The notes: generated from the sequence alone by a model not told the origin. Positions 43,231-51,548 are shown, numbered from the stretch's first letter. The stretch: 64,000 nt of DNA from JBFELU01 sp041572755 (GCA_041572755.1 JBFFRY010000009.1:10398-74397), one strand, 5' to 3'. A program made the numbers and translations.

Positions 43231-44619
43231 ATGCCGGATCGCCATCGCAGCTGGGCGGAGCCGTGGAAGATCAAGATGGTCGAACCGATCCGCATGTTGT
43301 CCCGGAGTGAACGCGAGGAGGCGATTCGCCGCGCCGGCCACAACACCTTTCTCCTCAACTCGGAGGAGGTCTACATCGACCTGCTCACCGACTCGGGCAC
43401 CTCGGCCATGTCGGACTACCAGTGGGCCGGGCTCATGTACGGGGACGAGGCGTATGCCGGTTCCCGCAGCTACCACAACCTCGAGGCGGCGGTGCGCGAC
43501 GTCTACGGCTACGAGGAGCTCATCCCCACCCACCAGGGACGGGGAGCGGAGCACATCCTCAGCCAGCTCCTGATCGAGCCGGGCGGCGTGGTACCGGGGA
43601 ACATGTACTTCACCACGACCCGCTTTCACCAGGAGTTGGCCGGGGGAACCTTCGTCGACGTCATCATCGACGAGGCCCACCAGCCGGAGAGCAACCACCC
43701 GTTCAAAGGCAACATCGACATGGCCAAACTCGAGGCGGTGGTCGACGAGTACGGGGCCGATCGGGTGCCCTACGTCTCCTTCGAGACCAACGTCAACATG
43801 GCCGGCGGTCAGCCCGCCTCGATGGCCAACATCCGTGAGGTCTACGAGTACTGCTCGGCACGGGGGATCCTGGTGATGCTGGATGCCACCCGGGCCCTCG
43901 AGAACGCCTATTTCATCCAGCAGCGGGAAGGCGGGTACGACGGCAAGTCGGTGGCCGAGATCCTCCGGGAGATCACCTCGTACAGCGACGGCGCCACCGT
44001 CTCCTCCAAGAAGGACAATCTCGTCAACATCGGTGGCTTCCTGGCGGTGCGCGACCAGGAGCTGGCGAAGCGGGCCAGGGCGATGCTGGTGGCCTTCGAG
44101 GGGTTCCAGACCTATGGCGGCATGGCGGGACGCGACATGGAGGCCTTGGCCCGAGGGATCCGTGAGATGGTCGAGACCGATGATCACGTTCGGTCCCGGG
44201 TCGGCCAGGTCGAGTACCTCGGCAACGCCCTCATCAAGGCGGGCGTGCCGATCGTGCATCCGGTCGGGGGCCACGGCATCTTCCTGGACGCCGCTTCGAT
44301 CCTTCCCCACCTCCCCATGGAGCACTTTCCCGCCCAGGCGCTGGCGGCTGCCATCTACGTGGACTCCGGGGTGCGAGGGATGGAGCGCGGCATCGTCTCG
44401 GCGGGCCGCGACCCCAAGACCGGGGAGAACCGGATCCCGAAGCTCGAACTGGTGCGGCTCACGATTCCCCGCCGGGTGTACACCCAGTCCCACATGGATG
44501 TGACGGCCGAATCGGTGATCGCTCTGTGCGATGACCCCGGCGAGATCCGGGGCCTGCGGTTCACCTACGAGCCCGACACGCTGCGATTCTTCCAGGCTCG
44601 CTTCGAGCCCGTCGGCTGA
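43231..44619 (+). CDS. tpl: Tyrosine phenol-lyase (beta-eliminating lyase)
   Basis: 462-aa PLP enzyme that cleaves L-tyrosine to phenol, pyruvate and ammonia. It follows the Citrobacter enzyme along its full length: TDSGTSAMSDYQWAG, the active-site Tyr in GDEAYAGS (Tyr75), PTHQGRGAEH, PLP Lys261 in SSKKDNLVN. Residues that separate it from tryptophanase are of the phenol-lyase type: Arg386 in GVRGMERGIVSAGR and Phe453 in LRFFQARF. AAGGGAG precedes the ATG at 43231. Probably controlled by the divergent Lrp-type regulator. Confidence 0.9.
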   Translation: MPDRHRSWAEPWKIKMVEPIRMLSRSEREEAIRRAGHNTFLLNSEEVYIDLLTDSGTSAMSDYQWAGLMYGDEAYAGSRSYHNLEAAVRDVYGYEELIPTHQGRGAEHILSQLLIEPGGVVPGNMYFTTTRFHQELAGGTFVDVIIDEAHQPESNHPFKGNIDMAKLEAVVDEYGADRVPYVSFETNVNMAGGQPASMANIREVYEYCSARGILVMLDATRALENAYFIQQREGGYDGKSVAEILREITSYSDGATVSSKKDNLVNIGGFLAVRDQELAKRARAMLVAFEGFQTYGGMAGRDMEALARGIREMVETDDHVRSRVGQVEYLGNALIKAGVPIVHPVGGHGIFLDAASILPHLPMEHFPAQALAAAIYVDSGVRGMERGIVSAGRDPKTGENRIPKLELVRLTIPRRVYTQSHMDVTAESVIALCDDPGEIRGLRFTYEPDTLRFFQARFEPVG

Positions 44620-44652
44620 GCGGATCGAGCCGGCGGGGCACCTGACGGAGCG

Positions 44653-44667
44653 CCGGGTCCCACCCGG
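44653..44667 (+). terminator. Small hairpin after tpl
   Basis: CCGGGT-CCC-ACCCGG, a 6-bp stem 33 nt past the tpl stop. Short and without a T run, so only a weak candidate. Confidence 0.3.
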
Positions 44668-44682
44668 TCCCGGTGTGCTCTG

Positions 44683-44711
44683 TTGACAGCCGGGTCCCCT
44701 TTGACCATCAT
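44683..44711 (+). promoter_or_regulatory. Promoter of the Phe leader and aromatic fusion gene
   Basis: A perfect -35 TTGACA (44683-44688), 17-nt spacer and -10 CATCAT (44706-44711; 4 of 6 matches). The -10 ends 7 nt before the leader-peptide ATG, so the transcript probably begins at or next to that ATG. Confidence 0.6.
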
Positions 44712-44718
44712 CCCGGCG

Positions 44719-44781
44719 ATGACGGTGCAGCGGACCTTCGTGAAGCGACCCTTCTTCGGCGCCGTCTTCTTTGGCGCTTAG
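44719..44781 (+). CDS. Phe-rich leader peptide (20 aa), probable attenuator
   Basis: ATG-TAG ORF encoding MTVQRTFVKRPFFGAVFFGA: five of twenty residues are Phe, arranged as F, FF and FF, reminiscent of the PheL leader. It starts directly behind the promoter and ends 70 nt before the gene for the chorismate mutase-prephenate dehydratase-DAHP synthase fusion, whose pathway makes Phe. Phe-starved ribosomes should pause at codons 12-13 and 17-18, exactly where alternative hairpins begin. There is no Shine-Dalgarno site, in line with a leaderless start. Confidence 0.75.
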   Translation: MTVQRTFVKRPFFGAVFFGA

Positions 44782-44788
44782 GCGCCAA
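44758..44788 (+). promoter_or_regulatory. Mutually exclusive hairpins of the Phe attenuator
   Basis: Segment A (GCGCC, 44759-44763) can pair with segment B (GGCGC, 44773-44777). B is also the 5' arm of a perfect 7-bp hairpin with C (TTGGCGC 44771-44777, loop TTAG, GCGCCAA 44782-44788) that is followed by a CTTCTCTCT pyrimidine tract as in a terminator. The leader stop codon sits in the B:C loop. A ribosome paused at Phe codons 17-18 would cover B and prevent the B:C hairpin. Confidence 0.55.
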
Positions 44789-44851
44789 CTTCTCTCTCCC
44801 CCCGCTGTCCGACCCCATTCCCGGCTCCGGCCGCGACCCCCGAGGTGTTCC

Positions 44852-46882
44852 ATGAAATCAGACGACGACAACATCGATCAGATCCGCAGCGGAATAGACG
44901 ACATCGACGGCAAGATCCTGCAGCTGCTGGCGCAGCGACGGGCGTTCAGCGTGCGGGCTGCCCGGCTCAAGGGAGCCCGGGGTCATCCCTCGAGAAGCCC
45001 ACTCCGCGAGGAGGACATGATCGCCGAGCGCATCGCCTCCGGTCTCGATCATCAGCTCGACTCGCGTCTCATCAACCGGCTCTGGCGGGAGATCGTCGAG
45101 GACTCCGTGAGGGTGCAGCGCGACCTCCTCGGACGCCGGGAAACCGACGAGGGCCAGATCACGGCGGCGATCCAAGGGGTGGAGGGTTCCTACAGCCAGC
45201 TCGCCGCCCAGCAGATCTTCGACGCAAAGGGCGGCCAGACGCTCGCCCATGTCATGGCACAGACCTTCGCGGAGGCCGTCGATGCGGTTCGGGATGGCCG
45301 AGCCGACGTCGCCGTGCTGCCGATCGAGAACACGACCTCGGGGGCGATCTCGGAGGTGTACGACCTGTTGCTCGACAGCGGCCTCCACGTGATCGGCGAC
45401 CTTCGCTTCCGAGTCCGGCACTGCCTCCTCGGTGTCGGCGGGGCCGACGTCGGAGGCTTGGAGCGGATCTACGCCCACCCCCAGGCCGCCGCCCAGTGCT
45501 CCGATTTCCTGGCGGGCCTGGAGCACTGCGAGGTGGTGATCTTCGGGGACACGGCGCTGTCGGGGAAGAAGATCGCGGCGCTCGGCGATCCCACGCTGGC
45601 GGCGATCGCCAGCGAGGAAGCCGGGCGGCTCTACGGACTCGAGGTGCTCCGGAGCGGGATCGCCAACCGGGATGAGAACTTCACCCGCTTCGTGGTCGTG
45701 GCACCGGCGCCCGTGGAGATCCCTCCCGGGGTGCCGGCCAAGACCTCGATCGTGATGACGGTGGGCAACCACCCCGGGGCCCTCATGGATGCGCTGGAGG
45801 TGTTCACCAAAGCCGACGTCAATCTCGTGAAACTCGAGTCGAGACCGATCCCCTCGAATCCCACCGACGAACTCTTCTATCTGGACTTCGCCGGATCGGT
45901 CGACGAGCCCGAGGTAGCGGCGATGCTCGAAACGCTCACGACCCATACGCACTTCCTCAAGGTGTTGGGCAGCTACCCGTCCCGGGACCTGAGGCCGCGT
46001 CCGGAGCCGGCACCGCCGGCGCCGCGGCGGAAGCCGGTCAAGGAACTCATCGAGACCCACTCCGACGAGATACCCAGCGGATACCGGCTGGGGAGTCGAG
46101 GGCACAAACGCCACAACACCGTCATCGAGGTCGGCAACGTGCGGCTCGGCGGAGACGATCTGGTGGTGATCGCCGGGCCCTGCTCGGTGGAGTCGTGGGA
46201 CCAGATCATGACCGCCGCTCAAGCCGTCAAGGAAGGGGGCGGACGCCTGCTCCGAGGAGGATGCTTCAAGCCGCGCACCTCGCCGTACAGCTTCCAGGGC
46301 CTCGGCTTCGAGGGACTGGAGATGCTCGTCGAGGCCGGCAAGGCGTTCGGTCTGCCGATCGTGACCGAAGTGCTCGCTCCCGAGGACGTCCCCGCCGTGG
46401 CCACCAGAGCCGACGTGCTGCAGATCGGCACCAGGAACATGCAGAACTTCGCGTTGCTCTCGGCAGTGGGCCGGGCCCATCGACCCGTGATGCTGAAGCG
46501 GGGCATGAGCTCGTCGCTCGACGAGCTTCTCCAGGCGGCCGAGTACATCCTGGCCGAAGGGAACCAGCAGGTGTTCCTGTGCGAGCGAGGGATCCGCACC
46601 TTCGAGACCTCGACCCGCAACACCCTCGACCTCAGCGCGGTTCCGGTGCTGCGGGGCCGGACCCACCTGCCGGTGATCGTCGACCCGTCGCACGCCGCCG
46701 GGGAGCGTTCACTGGTGCCGCCGCTCGCCATCGCCGGAGCTGCCATCGGTGCCCACGGCATCATGGTCGAGATCCATCCCGACCCACCGAGCGCCCTGAG
46801 CGACGGCCCCCAGTCCCTGGACCTGGATCAGTTCGCCCGGTTGATGGAAGACCTGGGGTTCTCTCAACGAAAGGAGCCGTAG
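44852..46882 (+). CDS. Chorismate mutase / prephenate dehydratase / DAHP synthase fusion
   Basis: 676 aa. Residues 1-95: AroQ-type chorismate mutase helices (IDDIDGKILQLLAQRR). Residues 104-285: prephenate dehydratase with PIENTTSGAI and the catalytic NFTRF (276-280). Residues 296-375: ACT domain with NHPGAL (306-311) and ESRP (329-332), the usual Phe-binding site. After a Pro-rich linker (380-395), residues 415-670 are a type I-beta DAHP synthase: AGPCSVES (441-448), KPRTSPYSFQG (473-483), DPSH (611-614), EIHPDP (640-645). One chain therefore holds the first shikimate step and two Phe-branch steps. ATG at 44852 follows GAGG; a Phe leader peptide lies upstream. Confidence 0.95.
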   Translation: MKSDDDNIDQIRSGIDDIDGKILQLLAQRRAFSVRAARLKGARGHPSRSPLREEDMIAERIASGLDHQLDSRLINRLWREIVEDSVRVQRDLLGRRETDEGQITAAIQGVEGSYSQLAAQQIFDAKGGQTLAHVMAQTFAEAVDAVRDGRADVAVLPIENTTSGAISEVYDLLLDSGLHVIGDLRFRVRHCLLGVGGADVGGLERIYAHPQAAAQCSDFLAGLEHCEVVIFGDTALSGKKIAALGDPTLAAIASEEAGRLYGLEVLRSGIANRDENFTRFVVVAPAPVEIPPGVPAKTSIVMTVGNHPGALMDALEVFTKADVNLVKLESRPIPSNPTDELFYLDFAGSVDEPEVAAMLETLTTHTHFLKVLGSYPSRDLRPRPEPAPPAPRRKPVKELIETHSDEIPSGYRLGSRGHKRHNTVIEVGNVRLGGDDLVVIAGPCSVESWDQIMTAAQAVKEGGGRLLRGGCFKPRTSPYSFQGLGFEGLEMLVEAGKAFGLPIVTEVLAPEDVPAVATRADVLQIGTRNMQNFALLSAVGRAHRPVMLKRGMSSSLDELLQAAEYILAEGNQQVFLCERGIRTFETSTRNTLDLSAVPVLRGRTHLPVIVDPSHAAGERSLVPPLAIAGAAIGAHGIMVEIHPDPPSALSDGPQSLDLDQFARLMEDLGFSQRKEP

Positions 46883-48537
46883 TCGGCCGGGCATCCCGAG
46901 CCGTACTCCCACGGGAGGTCGCCCCTCTCGAGGAACCACGCCGTCAGGTCGGCCTCCGGCGAACCGCTGCGGTCGCCGCCGAGATACCCCGTGATCGATC
47001 CGTCGCGATCGAGAAAGAGCAGGTCGTCCCAACCGTCACCGTCCAGGTCGGCCGCGTGTGGCCCGCCGTCATGGCTGCCGATCGCCGTTGCTGCCGTCTC
47101 GGAGAGCGCAAAGTCCTCGGCCCCCGAGAGGATGAAGAGCGTGGCCGGATCATCGGGTGACAGCGCGTAGAGATCGGGTACCCAGTCGGCGTCTCGGTGG
47201 CCCACCGAGTAGCGCCACCCCTGATCGCTCTGCAGCGGCACCGCCATCGGGGTCGAAGGATCGAAGTCGGGGCCGAGCCGGATCTCGATGGTGGTCGGAG
47301 AGGCGGGAACCACGACGTGGAGATCATTGATCCCATCCAGGTCGTGGTCGCCGAGCAGCACGCTGGCGCCGGGATCCACCCCTTCGATGTGAATGGTGGG
47401 GAGGTGTTGGGTGAAGCCCGACGCGAAGGTGAAGACGGTGACGGCGATCTCCTCGCCTTCCGGAGTGAGTTCCCACAGATCGGGACGTCCGTCTCCGGTG
47501 TGGTCGGCGAGGAGCATGAGAGAGGACGGGGCCGGGCCGTGCGGGGTGGGTCCCAGCGTGGTGCAGGTGTCGAATCGATGGATCGCCTCGGCCGTCGTGA
47601 CGCTGATGCCGCCTCCGCTCGCCGTGTCGAGCCGGACTGCGTCGGGCGCACCGTCCCGATCCATGTCCATGACGAACTGCCGCGGCCCGTTGCCCGCCGG
47701 ACCGAGACCCGTGGCGAAACGGATCACCCTTGTGAAATCCCCGGCCGGGCTCCCCGGGTCGATCGGCTCGGGTATCGAGTAGCCGGGGGTGTGGAGAGGT
47801 CCCATCCACGAGAAGTGCATGGGGTCCTTGATCTGCTGCCAGTGGCCACCCCAGCACCACCCGGCATCGACCCAGACATCCACGAACCATCCCGGCATGT
47901 CGGTGATCAGGACGTTGTCCTCCCGATAGGGGTTGGAGTCGGCGTTGATGTCGATGGCGGCCCCGATCGCGTGGAAGGACAGGTAGCGCTTGGGCGGCAC
48001 GGTGGCGGGACGGAAGCTGAAGACCGACGAAGGGTCGAGGGGGTAGGACCTGCCGGCAGCTCGTTCTCGCTCCAGCGCTTCGATCACCGGTTGCAGCGCC
48101 GGTGCCACCCGATCATGGACGAACACGGTGACGGGTGGCAGGCCCTCGGCATTGGGAAGCTCCACCGCAACGAGGTGGTCGCGGACTTCGCCCAGGGTGC
48201 GCCCGAAGAAGCCGGCCCACGGGCCTCCGAGGGTTTGGGTGTCGGCGGCGTCCCCTTCGCGATCGGCGTAGGGCCCGCGTATCCCGGCCGGAGCGTCGCA
48301 GCCGGGGGACTCGTTGAAGGTGGGCAGAGGGCCGTGTGGCGGGGGCGGGGAAGTGACGAGGTGATCGTCGTGTCGGAGGGGAGGTGGGGGCTCCTCGGCT
48401 TGGGGAGACTCGGTGACTCGGGCGGCGGTCGCGGTCGCACCCCGATCCGCGTCGTCGGTGGCCGGTGGATCCCCCCGCCCCCCCGAACAGGCGGCGGCGA
48501 GGGTCATCGCCAGCAGCAGGACCGCCCGGAACCGCAT
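46864..48537 (-). CDS. M15-type peptidase lipoprotein with FG-GAP-like calcium repeats
   Basis: 557 aa. Signal peptide with lipobox LAAAC (Cys17), Pro-rich tether, then a D-Ala-D-Ala carboxypeptidase/VanY-like domain with zinc motifs SFHAIGAAIDINAD (HxxGxAxD) and PMHFSWMG. The C-terminal half has four acidic loops of FG-GAP/VCBS type (DMDRDGAPDAVRLD, DHTGDGRPDLWEL, DHDLDGINDLHVV, DLDGDGWDDLLFLD), probably a calcium-bound propeller. ATG at 48537 lies 6 nt after TACGAT. The last 19 nt overlap the end of the aromatic fusion gene. Confidence 0.85.
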   Translation of the reverse strand: MRFRAVLLLAMTLAAACSGGRGDPPATDDADRGATATAARVTESPQAEEPPPPLRHDDHLVTSPPPPHGPLPTFNESPGCDAPAGIRGPYADREGDAADTQTLGGPWAGFFGRTLGEVRDHLVAVELPNAEGLPPVTVFVHDRVAPALQPVIEALERERAAGRSYPLDPSSVFSFRPATVPPKRYLSFHAIGAAIDINADSNPYREDNVLITDMPGWFVDVWVDAGWCWGGHWQQIKDPMHFSWMGPLHTPGYSIPEPIDPGSPAGDFTRVIRFATGLGPAGNGPRQFVMDMDRDGAPDAVRLDTASGGGISVTTAEAIHRFDTCTTLGPTPHGPAPSSLMLLADHTGDGRPDLWELTPEGEEIAVTVFTFASGFTQHLPTIHIEGVDPGASVLLGDHDLDGINDLHVVVPASPTTIEIRLGPDFDPSTPMAVPLQSDQGWRYSVGHRDADWVPDLYALSPDDPATLFILSGAEDFALSETAATAIGSHDGGPHAADLDGDGWDDLLFLDRDGSITGYLGGDRSGSPEADLTAWFLERGDLPWEYGSGCPADYGSFR

Positions 48538-48543
48538 CGGGGA

Positions 48544-48549
48544 ATCGTA
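48544..48549 (-). promoter_or_regulatory. -10 element of the leaderless M15 peptidase gene
   Basis: TACGAT on the minus strand ends 6 nt before the ATG at 48537, supporting that start over the much longer open frame. Confidence 0.4.
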
Positions 48550-48557
48550 CGGCGACC

Positions 48558-49532
48558 TCAGTGGCGTGGGGGTCCGATGAGGAAGCCGAGGCCCCAGGAG
48601 AGGTGCATCGTCGGGAGCACGGCGGGAAGCAGCAGCGCCTCCGGGGCGCGGCGGCGCATTGCCGTGAGGAGGGCCGTTGCCCAGACCGCCAGCAGATAGG
48701 CGCCGGGAACGATGGCGGCCGCCCATGACCAGGGGGTGAACAGGAACGCGATCGAGCCGACCAAACCGGCGACGAAGGCGGGCGGCACCAACTGGCGCCA
48801 TCGCAGCGCCCGGGGATGCTTCCGGACGACGGCTCGCTTCCAGCGCCCGTAGTCGAAGTATTGGCGCCACAACGCCCGCAGCGAACGGCGCGGTCGGTAG
48901 GCGACCCGGAGGCGGGGATCGAAGTGGACGACTCCGCCGGCAGCCCTCAGCCGGTAGTTCAGTTCCGCGTCCTGGCTGCGCTCCAGGCTCTCATCGAACC
49001 CGCCGACCCGATCCAGCGAGGCTCTGCGAAACACCCCGAGGTAGACGGTGTCGGTCGGGCCCGACCGCCCTCCCGTCCGGTAGCGGGCGTCCCCCACACC
49101 GAGGGGGGTGGTCTGAGCCAACGCGATGGCGCGCTGGATGAGGGTCTCGCCCTCGGCCGACTGGACGCCTCCCACATTGTCGGCGCCCGTCTCGGCGAGC
49201 ACGGTGACGGCGCGGGAGACATAGCCGGGGGGGAGGACCGCATGCGCATCGCAACGGGCGACGACGGTCCCCGATGAAGCGGCGATCGCCAGATTGAGGC
49301 CTGCCGCCGTGCCGCCGGTGGGGTTGTCGATCACGGTCACCCGGGGGTCCCCGGCGTACTCCTCCAGGACCTCTGCGGTGCCGTCGCGACTGGGTCCGTG
49401 GGCGATCACTACCTCGAGGGGTCCGGTGTAGTCCTGTTCGAGCGCGCTCCGGAGCGATGCGGCCACGGTGGCTGCTGCATCGAGGGCCGGTATGACGATG
49501 GAGACGGCCGGCGGAGCGACGTCCTCAGCCAA
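48558..49532 (-). CDS. Family 2 glycosyltransferase with C-terminal membrane segments
   Basis: About 324 aa. GT-A fold: VSIVIPALDAAATVAASL, IDNPTGGTAAGLNLAI, the DxD-like ARCDAHAVLPP, and the acceptor-site SQDAELNYRLRAAGG; then two to three membrane spans (FVAGLVGSIAFLFTPW, IVPGAYLLAVWATALL). Similar proteins build exopolysaccharide or succinoglycan-like glycans. Start is uncertain: TTG at 49532 overlaps the glnR stop by 8 nt and lacks a ribosome site; the frame is open further upstream but overlaps glnR deeply. Confidence 0.8.
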   Translation of the reverse strand: MAEDVAPPAVSIVIPALDAAATVAASLRSALEQDYTGPLEVVIAHGPSRDGTAEVLEEYAGDPRVTVIDNPTGGTAAGLNLAIAASSGTVVARCDAHAVLPPGYVSRAVTVLAETGADNVGGVQSAEGETLIQRAIALAQTTPLGVGDARYRTGGRSGPTDTVYLGVFRRASLDRVGGFDESLERSQDAELNYRLRAAGGVVHFDPRLRVAYRPRRSLRALWRQYFDYGRWKRAVVRKHPRALRWRQLVPPAFVAGLVGSIAFLFTPWSWAAAIVPGAYLLAVWATALLTAMRRRAPEALLLPAVLPTMHLSWGLGFLIGPPRH

Positions 49533-50169
49533 ACCGGTAGCCCACGGATCGGACGGTGGTGATCCACCCTGCCCGCCCTTCACCGAGCTTGGCCCGCAGC
49601 CGGCGCACGTGGACGTCGACGGTGCGCGCACCACCGAAGTAGTCGTAGCCCCACACCCGCTCCAGCAGCTGTTCCCGGGTCCACACTCGGCCCTGGTGGG
49701 CCACGAAGAAGTGGAGCAGCTCGTACTCCATGAATGTGAGGTCTATGGGCACGTTCGTCAGCGTGGCCTGGTAGGTGGCGAGATCCAGGGTGAGATCCTT
49801 GAACGTGATCTTCTCGTCGGCCTCGAACGCTGCGGGGTTCAGTCGGCGGAGTCGAAGGGCGAGCTCTTCCCGGTCGATGGGAGTGAGCACGAAGTCGGTG
49901 AAGTCCTCGGCGCCCTCGAGGAGATCGGTCTGCAGCCGGGTGGCCACGACCAGGCTGGGAATGCCCAGCGACCGTTTGCAGCGGCGGGCCAGGGAGAGAC
50001 CGGTTTCGGGATCGTCACCGAGTTCCACCACCAACGCCGCCCAACCCTCCGCCGGTTCGCGATCGGACACCTCAGCGGCATCGGCGACCGGGACCGGACG
50101 GAACCCGGCCTCGATCAACCCCTCCGTGAGGGCAACGGTCGGTTCGGTGGGGTGAACGGCGACGAACAT
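49525..50169 (-). CDS. glnR: GlnR-like orphan response regulator
   Basis: 214 aa OmpR-type winged-helix protein. The DNA-binding part (LDLATYQATLT, then LTFMEYELLHFFVAHQGRV, RVWGYDYFGGARTVDVHVRR) follows actinobacterial GlnR closely. Its receiver domain is degenerate like that of GlnR: the phospho-Asp position is Glu49, the N-terminal acidic pair is missing and the conserved Lys is Thr96, so it should work without a kinase. ATG at 50169 shares a base with the stop of the upstream glutamine synthetase gene (TGATG). GlnR controls nitrogen assimilation genes. Confidence 0.8.
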   Translation of the reverse strand: MFVAVHPTEPTVALTEGLIEAGFRPVPVADAAEVSDREPAEGWAALVVELGDDPETGLSLARRCKRSLGIPSLVVATRLQTDLLEGAEDFTDFVLTPIDREELALRLRRLNPAAFEADEKITFKDLTLDLATYQATLTNVPIDLTFMEYELLHFFVAHQGRVWTREQLLERVWGYDYFGGARTVDVHVRRLRAKLGEGRAGWITTVRSVGYRFG

Positions 50170-51497
50170 CAGAGAACGGGAAGGTACTCGATCAGCTCGT
50201 ATCGGGAAACATGGCGCTGGTAGCGCTCCCACTCCTTCCGCTTGTTGCGCAGGAACCATTCGAACACGTGCTCCCCGAGCGCGCGGGCGACCAGCTCCGA
50301 TCCCTCCATGACATCGAGGGCTTGGGCGAGAGTTCCGGGGAGCCTGGTGACACCGGCAGCGATGCGTTCCTCGGCCGTGAGCGTGTTGATGTTCGTGGTT
50401 GTCTCCGGGGGCAGCTCGAACCCGTTCTCGATGCCGCTCAGACCGGCCGCCAGGATCACCGACAGGGCCAGATAGGGGTTGCAGGCGGGGTCGGGTGACC
50501 GGTACTCGATCCGGGTGCTCGTGGGTTTGCCCTTCTTGGGGGTCGGGACCCGAACCAGCGCCGACTGGTTGTTGCGGGCCCAGGTGACGAAGACCGGGGC
50601 CTCAAAGCCGTCGACGAGTCGTTTGTAGGAGTTCACCCACTGGTTGGTCACCGCGGTGATCTCGGGGGCGTGTGTGAGCAGCCCGGCGATGAATCCTTGC
50701 GCCACCTTGGAGAGCCCGTACTCGCCGCCGGGATGGTGGAAGGCGTTCTTGTCGCCTTCGAACAGTGAGAGATGAACGTGAAGGGCGGTGCCGTCGTGGC
50801 CTTCCAGAGGCTTGGGCATGAAGGTGGCATAGATCCCGTTTTGCAGAGCCACCTCCTTGATGGCGAGGCGGGTGGTCATGAGCGTGTCGGCCATGGTGAG
50901 GGCATCGGTGTAGCGGAGATCGAGCTCGTGCTGGCTGGGGGCCACTTCGTGGTGGGAGAGCTCAACCGGGATGCCGAGGCTCTCGAGCATCATGATCGTG
51001 TGGCGGCGGTATTCCTGGGCAACGTCGATGGGAGTGAGGTCGAAGTAACCCCCCCGGTCGAGAACCTCCGGCTCCGGCCCCGAGTCGCGGAAATAGAAGT
51101 ACTCCACCTCGGGTCCCACGTAGAACGAGAAGCCCAGATCGGCCGCCCGTTCCAGGTTGCGCATCAGAACGGTGCGGGGATCGCCCTCGAAGGGTTCCCC
51201 GTCGGGGGTGACGATGTTGCAGAACATGCGGGCAACGCCGGCGTGCTCCCCCTTCCAGGGCAGGATCTGGAACGTGGTGGGGTCGGGGCGGGCCAGCATG
51301 TCGGCTTCCTGGACTCGAGAGAAGCCGTCGATGGCGGAGCCATCGAACTGCATGCCCTCATCGAAGGCGGTCTCCAGTTCGGCCGGGGTGATCGCAAAGG
51401 ACTTGAGGAAGCCCAGGACGTCGGTGAACCAGAGCCGGATGAAGCGAATCCCCCGCTCCTCGACGGTGCGAAGGACGTAGTCCTCTTGTCTCGCCAT
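50169..51497 (-). CDS. glnA2: Glutamine synthetase type I, non-adenylylated (GlnA2-like)
   Basis: 442 aa. Catalytic motifs: MQFDGSAIDGF, PEVEYFYF, HHEVAPSQHELD, the ammonium/glutamate loop NSYKRLVDGFEAP and the ATP-site ARNNQSALVRVP. The adenylylation motif NLYxLP is absent: the corresponding region reads NTLTAEERIAAG, so this enzyme is not controlled by GlnE. GGAGG precedes the ATG at 51497. Divergent from the second glnA; operon with glnR and GT2 downstream. Confidence 0.94.
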   Translation of the reverse strand: MARQEDYVLRTVEERGIRFIRLWFTDVLGFLKSFAITPAELETAFDEGMQFDGSAIDGFSRVQEADMLARPDPTTFQILPWKGEHAGVARMFCNIVTPDGEPFEGDPRTVLMRNLERAADLGFSFYVGPEVEYFYFRDSGPEPEVLDRGGYFDLTPIDVAQEYRRHTIMMLESLGIPVELSHHEVAPSQHELDLRYTDALTMADTLMTTRLAIKEVALQNGIYATFMPKPLEGHDGTALHVHLSLFEGDKNAFHHPGGEYGLSKVAQGFIAGLLTHAPEITAVTNQWVNSYKRLVDGFEAPVFVTWARNNQSALVRVPTPKKGKPTSTRIEYRSPDPACNPYLALSVILAAGLSGIENGFELPPETTTNINTLTAEERIAAGVTRLPGTLAQALDVMEGSELVARALGEHVFEWFLRNKRKEWERYQRHVSRYELIEYLPVL

Positions 51498-51548
51498 ATG
51501 ACCTCCGGCGACTCATGGTACGGGAGGCCGCCCGGACCTGGAAGGGGG

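Noticed and set aside
44858..46693. 611-codon minus-strand frame opposite the aromatic fusion gene
   Set aside because: Antisense shadow rich in Arg/Gly/His; the plus strand has complete enzyme motifs throughout.
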